Source: JBLNDJ01 sp050261515
Lineage (GTDB): Bacteria > Acidobacteriota > Terriglobia > Bryobacterales > Bryobacteraceae
NCBI GenBank assembly: GCA_050261515.1
Contig: JBLNDJ010000012.1
Span: forward strand, 66,217 to 130,216
Direction: 5' to 3'
Length of the DNA: 64,000 bases
The notes below the pieces were generated by a model, which ran no database searches, had not been told where the DNA came from, and saw only the letters and a program-made list of their open reading frames with translations. This document shows positions 60,425-64,000 of the stretch, piece by piece. How positions within the stretch are numbered: position 1 is the first letter of the stretch; each line of letters begins with the position of its first letter. The position numbers were made by a program, and so were the translations under genes.

Positions 60425-61822
60425 TCAGGCTTCGCGCACCACCTCAAAACCCAGCAGGCGCCCGAGGCGTTCCACGGCTCGCACGTGATCTCCATAAAAG
60501 ATCACGCGGTGCAGGCCGGCCCTGTAGTTGTGTAGCCACTTGTCCGCATCAGCCACACGCGTGCGAATCTGGCTGCGGCAGCCACGGTCGCTGTCCACTG
60601 CGCCGGTAACCTCGGCAGTCGAGATCAAAACCTGCTTGGGCGAGGCGAACTGCGCGACCGTAATGGTCTCATCGGAGGGCATCATTACCTGCACCACCGC
60701 GCCTTCATTGGTCTCGAGATGATTACGCAGGATATACGGGGCTGCCGGCCCGTTGAGACCTTTCATACGCGTAGCCGCCACGCAGTGCGCGTGGATCACC
60801 TCGTTGCGGCTGGTGTCGAAAACCGGGTCGGAGACAAAGCCGGGAACGCCGGTGTAGGAGGTGATCATCATCTGCGTCATGGTCGAGGAGAGGTCCGCCT
60901 CGCACACGCCGTAGAGGCCGGCGTCATTGAATTTCGACCACGCGATGCACGGGTACCCTGGAAGCGTGTTGGCGGCGAGTGTGCCGAAACAGTCGATCGT
61001 GATGGCGTTAGCCTGCTCCTGTTTCAGCATCTCGCTGAGGGCAAGATAAAAGCGCAGCCCCTTGAAAATGTCTTCCTTGGTGGCATCCACGACCTTGAGA
61101 GCGTTGCGCGTGAATTCGGCTGCTTCCTTTTGCGCCCGGCGCGCGTCGGCCGCCTCGAAAGCTGCTTTGAAATCGTTCCCTTTGATGATTTTGAACCCGG
61201 TGCCGAACGCCTTCGAGAAGGCGTCCACGCCTGCCCGGGCGCGTTCCTCGGTCGCGACACCCACGAGCACCTTGCTCTTGCGCATGTGGTGGATGGTGCG
61301 GAAAGCCCGCATGTAGGGATCGAGGTCGCCGTAACTGCTGGAGGCAACCACGTCGATCGGCGTCCCCTGCTTCGACCGGCGCCCGATGGCAGACCACATG
61401 TGGGTCGCGTAGGGCCGCGAGAAGAAGACCGCGGGTGCGGGAAGCACGTCCAGCACTCTCGCGGCGGGCGTGGGCTGCGTGAGCGGGATGATCAGAACTC
61501 CGTCCACATCCCGGGTCTTCGCCAGCCAAGGCTCGATGTCGGCATCGGAGTGCAGCACTTCGCCGCCGACGAGCCGCACGTTTTCCGTGTGCCGGCGCTG
61601 TACTTCAGCCAGCTTGGCCTCGACGTCCCGGATTTCACTCGCGACGTCGAGTGTGGGCTTCGGCCACATCGGACTACCGGCCAGGTAGAGCTTTGCCACC
61701 GTTGCGGGTTCGTTCCAGGGCATGGACCGGGATTCTTCAGCCCCTAACAGAGAAGACAAAGACGGCAGACCGCAGAGGCCCAGTGTGAAGTGCCGCCGGG
61801 TCAGTCCGCATGAGATCGGCAT
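60425..61822 (-). CDS. L-fucose/L-arabinose isomerase-like protein, Tat-exported
   Basis: 465 residues. A Tat signal ('LTRRHFTLGLCGLP') precedes a Rossmann-like N-terminal half and a C-terminal half with 'ANAITIDCFGTLA', 'GVCEADLSSTMTQMMI' (Glu and Asp at the expected metal site), and a last 'HCVAATRMKGLNG'. The layout is that of L-fucose isomerase-fold proteins, but an exported isomerase is unusual and the true reaction is unknown. It is the last intact gene before the decayed region. Confidence 0.7.
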   Translation of the reverse strand: MPISCGLTRRHFTLGLCGLPSLSSLLGAEESRSMPWNEPATVAKLYLAGSPMWPKPTLDVASEIRDVEAKLAEVQRRHTENVRLVGGEVLHSDADIEPWLAKTRDVDGVLIIPLTQPTPAARVLDVLPAPAVFFSRPYATHMWSAIGRRSKQGTPIDVVASSSYGDLDPYMRAFRTIHHMRKSKVLVGVATEERARAGVDAFSKAFGTGFKIIKGNDFKAAFEAADARRAQKEAAEFTRNALKVVDATKEDIFKGLRFYLALSEMLKQEQANAITIDCFGTLAANTLPGYPCIAWSKFNDAGLYGVCEADLSSTMTQMMITSYTGVPGFVSDPVFDTSRNEVIHAHCVAATRMKGLNGPAAPYILRNHLETNEGAVVQVMMPSDETITVAQFASPKQVLISTAEVTGAVDSDRGCRSQIRTRVADADKWLHNYRAGLHRVIFYGDHVRAVERLGRLLGFEVVREA

Positions 61823-61958
61823 CGAGCGCTCCTTTCCGTGTCGGAAAACAGGCTACGTATTTGCTGAACGTGATCCACCAGGACTCCGTTTGGCTTCCTG
61901 GCCGGTATCGATTATATATCGAGGTTTTGGACCGTTATCTCTGCGAAGTCGTGGCCGG

Positions 61959-62221
61959 CTACGCTGGAACCACACGCGAGGAGACGATGTCCAGGCCGGC
62001 GGAAGATCCGGCGAGCACCTGGACTTTCAGGAGAATCTCGAAAAACGGGATACGGTCGTCCTCGCCAAGATGGAGGGCGGAACGGAGTTGCCTCACGCGC
62101 TGTTCGTTGCTGACGAGGTCGATGCCGGCCGCGACGGAGGCCTCGTCGGTGCCTGCCTGCATCAATATGTTGCCGCCGCCCGCGATATTCGGCAATAGAG
62201 CCACACGGCAGTACCCCTCGT
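61959..62221 (-). pseudogene. C-terminal remnant of a membrane regulator-like protein
   Basis: On the minus strand the frame reads 'VALLPNIAGGGNILMQAG', 'ASVAAGIDLVSNEQRVRQL' and 'IPFFEILLKVQV' to a stop at 61959. The pattern matches the C-terminal end of the protein at 55244 (AAGxxL, then FE/VV...K and a final Val/Ile strand), so it seems to be a cut-off paralog. No N-terminal part is present. It abuts the oxidoreductase remnant on the other strand. Confidence 0.5.
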
Positions 62222-62957
62222 CCTCGTTGCAACGCCCCCGAAGTGGCACGCGCCGGTGTGCATCGCCGCGATGCAGTCCGGCAAGAGCGCTGCCACCGAA
62301 GGTCCGGCCGGCGTAACTCTCGAGGAGTGCCGCCAGCTCGCGGAAACCGCGAGGAAGACCGGAAAACATTGCACGCTTCTCGAGAGCAGCTGCTATACGC
62401 CGTCGGCGCTCATGGTCCTCAACATGTTCCGAGGCGGACTGCTCGGCGAGCCGCTCTTCGCGGAAGCAGGTTTCTGCCGCGATCTGCGGGCCGCGCAATT
62501 CGACGGCGCCTCCTGGATGCTTCAGGAACCGATGCGCCGCAACGACACCAACACGCCGCATCCCCATACCAGCGAGTTCCGGCTTCAGGGCTCCAAGGGA
62601 GTCTGGGTCTGCGATGCCGGACAGATTTATCTTGAAGGCCGCAGCCGCCCGAATGAGTGGCAATCGTTGAAGGACTACGCGGAATTCGACCATCCGCTCT
62701 GGCGCAGGGAGGATGGCCGGAGTCACAAGACGGCTCGCGGTCACGGAGGCGGAAGCGACACCGCCGTCATGTGGGAAAGGTACTTCAACGCGATCAGGAC
62801 AGGAACGGAGCCCGACATGACGGTCTACGATGCCGCGGCCTGGAGCGCCATTGTTCCACTGAGCGAGCAGTCGGTGGCTGGAAACGGCCGGCCGGTGGAC
62901 TTTCCCGATTTCACCCGCGGCCGTTGGAAGACCGCGGGCAAGGTCACGCTGGCCTAG
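62199..62957 (+). pseudogene. Truncated Gfo/Idh/MocA family oxidoreductase
   Basis: A stop at 62196-62198 precedes the frame, which joins a Rossmann-fold end ('VATPPKWHAPVCIAAM', 'GPAGVTLEECRQLAE') without its GxGxxG nucleotide-binding start. The C-terminal part ('SSCYTPSALMVLNMFRGG', 'GRSRPNEWQSLKDY', 'EPDMTVYDAAAWSAIVPLS') is also missing a block between 'MRRNDTNTPHPH' and 'TSEFRLQG' that full-length relatives fill with 80 or so residues. It is therefore probably non-functional. Confidence 0.65.
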
Positions 62958-63686
62958 GTCGATCACTGCGCCGAAAGCGGCCCCGACAACGAGTCCAATT
63001 TCGGGCAACTCGCGGCCGCCGGCGGTCATCTCAATACCGAGCCAGAGCAGGCGTTTTGCTGTTTGGCCTGCGGACCACCGAGCGAAGGAGAACGGCGGCA
63101 GCAAGGTGGGTGGCTTCAAAGGCCAGTGCGGGGCCAAGGATCCCGTGTGCAGGGTTTTTGCCGTTTCCCCTGCTTTGCGGTCGCTCTCTGGATGTGAAAG
63201 CATCCGATAGAACAGCCGGGAGCCGACTGACACCGACAGCAGTCCTGAAGCCCCGCGAACTGGCCGCCTGGATCGCGAATCCGTTCGATGCCGGCGCCGC
63301 GCCCCGGCCCTACTCGGACCGGAGCGCGCGCTCGGCTCTATTGTTGCCGTGCGCCGTGCGGGCGCATTACCCGAATCAGTGCTGTCACGAGAAATGCACG
63401 CAGCCGCTGCGCGCTGCCGCGCCCGGAAAGGTTGAAGCTCGCGCCGCTGAAAAACGCCATGTTTTCGAACGTGGTACTTGTGCCCGCCACCCGTGGAAAT
63501 CGGGATTCGATACGTGGATGAACGGCAGGTTCCATTTGGGCGCCGTTTCGTCAAGATCAACAAGGCGATCGTGTTCCGCAAATGGGAGGGGGCGAAGGAC
63601 CGTGCGCTGCCATATACCTTCGACGAACGAAAGCGCCTGGCGTTGGCTATTCAACCACTCTTCGAGTATGGGCGGGGTTGATTTCA
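62958..63686. other. Region without a convincing gene
   Basis: Several frames are open for 60-100 codons on both strands, but none shows a recognisable motif, a good start or consistent codon choice. GC is a little lower than in the flanks. It looks like decayed sequence between the oxidoreductase remnant and the tRNA gene. Confidence 0.5.
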
Positions 63687-63763
63687 TGGTCGGGGCGGCC
63701 AGATTCGAACTGGCGACCCCCTGCGCCCAAGGCAGGTGCGCTACCAGGCTGCGCTACGCCCCG
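63687..63763 (-). tRNA. tRNA-Pro (anticodon UGG)
   Basis: The minus strand folds as a full cloverleaf: 7-bp acceptor stem CGGGGCG/CGCCCCG, D arm GCGCAGCCTGGTAGCGC, anticodon arm CCTGC-CTTGGGC-GCAGG with anticodon TGG, T arm GCCAG-TTCGAAT-CTGGC, discriminator A and encoded CCA. It reads UGG, so Pro. Confidence 0.97.
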
Positions 63764-64000
63764 TATTTTCAACCACTTATAGGCAATCTTCCTCTCTCGC
63801 TTGGGCCAAGACTGGAGTTCATCCCATACTACCACAGCCCGCAAGCCGAACCCCACCTTCGGCACAGTACCGCACGTACCGCCTGTGTCAATAGCTGAGT
63901 GTAAATTCGCTGCCGACTCCAGAGGTCGGGTCTAAAATGCAGTTACCTGAGCGGAGGGTACGGCAACGCTGGGAAGCGACCGGAGCGCCGACTCAGGGGC
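63764..64000. other. Window end, no complete gene
   Basis: The tRNA promoter should lie here on the minus strand. An ATG at 63937 starts an open frame of 21 codons to the edge ('MQLPERRVRQRWEATG'); it could be the start of a gene, but too little is visible. Confidence 0.3.

Noticed and set aside
61959..63581. 540-codon open frame on the minus strand as one gene
   Set aside because: Only its last 85 or so codons resemble a protein; the rest is antisense to the oxidoreductase remnant or random.
63687..63720. Direct copy of the tRNA-Pro 3' end as an att site
   Set aside because: I looked for a second copy of the 3' end in 61.8-63.7 kb and found none, so no integrated element can be bounded.
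1..64000. CRISPR array, rRNA operon, insertion sequence or transposase
   Set aside because: No regularly spaced direct repeats, no rRNA-like stretch and no DDE, HUH or recombinase motifs were seen in reading either strand.

Overview
The window reads as a stretch of chromosome from an acidobacterium, most likely of the Solibacter/Bryobacter group. The evidence is high-GC coding DNA with overlapping ATGA/GTGA gene junctions, a very large TonB-dependent receptor with an N-terminal carboxypeptidase-regulatory-like domain, many secreted and Tat-exported hydrolases, an outer-membrane biogenesis gene set typical of a diderm, and protein families common in Acidobacteria (S55-domain protein, N-terminal regulator-like domain of the 55.2 kb gene). 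The phylum call is an inference from gene content; no rRNA is present.

Layout. 1-9.1 kb: an Omp85/TamA-like barrel (cut by the window edge), a SurA-N-like chaperone and TamB in one overlapping operon, then pcm, a URO-D-fold protein, DUF4256 and a DUF2103-like gene. 9.1-15.5 kb: a cobalamin riboswitch with a start-codon hairpin, then btuB-btuF-btuD-btuC-like genes for B12 uptake. 15.6-21.3 kb: a MacB/LolCD-like ABC pair, a lone receiver protein, and on the minus strand an mlaE-mlaF-mlaD operon followed by a YdjC/HpnK-like deacetylase. 21.4-25.4 kb: a P1 peptidase, then a visibly lower-GC accessory cluster with its own TTGACA-type promoter that encodes a cysteine-rich secreted protein, a LolA-like protein and a DsbA-like oxidoreductase; this is the most unusual block. 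25.4-31.4 kb: GH127, an S55-domain protein and a beta-propeller protein. 31.4-43.4 kb: PP2C phosphatase, uppP, ftsK, a SagB-type nitroreductase, an mtaC/mtaB-like corrinoid methyltransferase pair, comF, an HNH nuclease, infC, a histidine-kinase-like protein lacking its phospho-acceptor His, a MobB-like gene, and divergent lpxD and lpxA. 43.4-61.8 kb: mostly secreted enzymes (serine hydrolase, esterase, polysaccharide deacetylases, GH5 and GH-A glycosidases, ThuA-like, sugar-isomerase-like) around a 1103-residue TonB-dependent receptor. 61.9-63.7 kb: gene remnants, then a tRNA-Pro(UGG).

How parts connect. TamA/TamB, Mla, LpxA/LpxD and UppP all serve the cell envelope. The B12 importer under riboswitch control and the B12-dependent MtaBC pair form a plausible supply and use pair. 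The hydrolases and the Oar-like TonB receptor fit a life of polysaccharide scavenging. Recurrent themes are -10 hexamers 6-9 nt before start codons with no ribosome binding site (candidate leaderless genes), and a palindromic repeat family whose half-sites encode the hydrophobic part of signal peptides.
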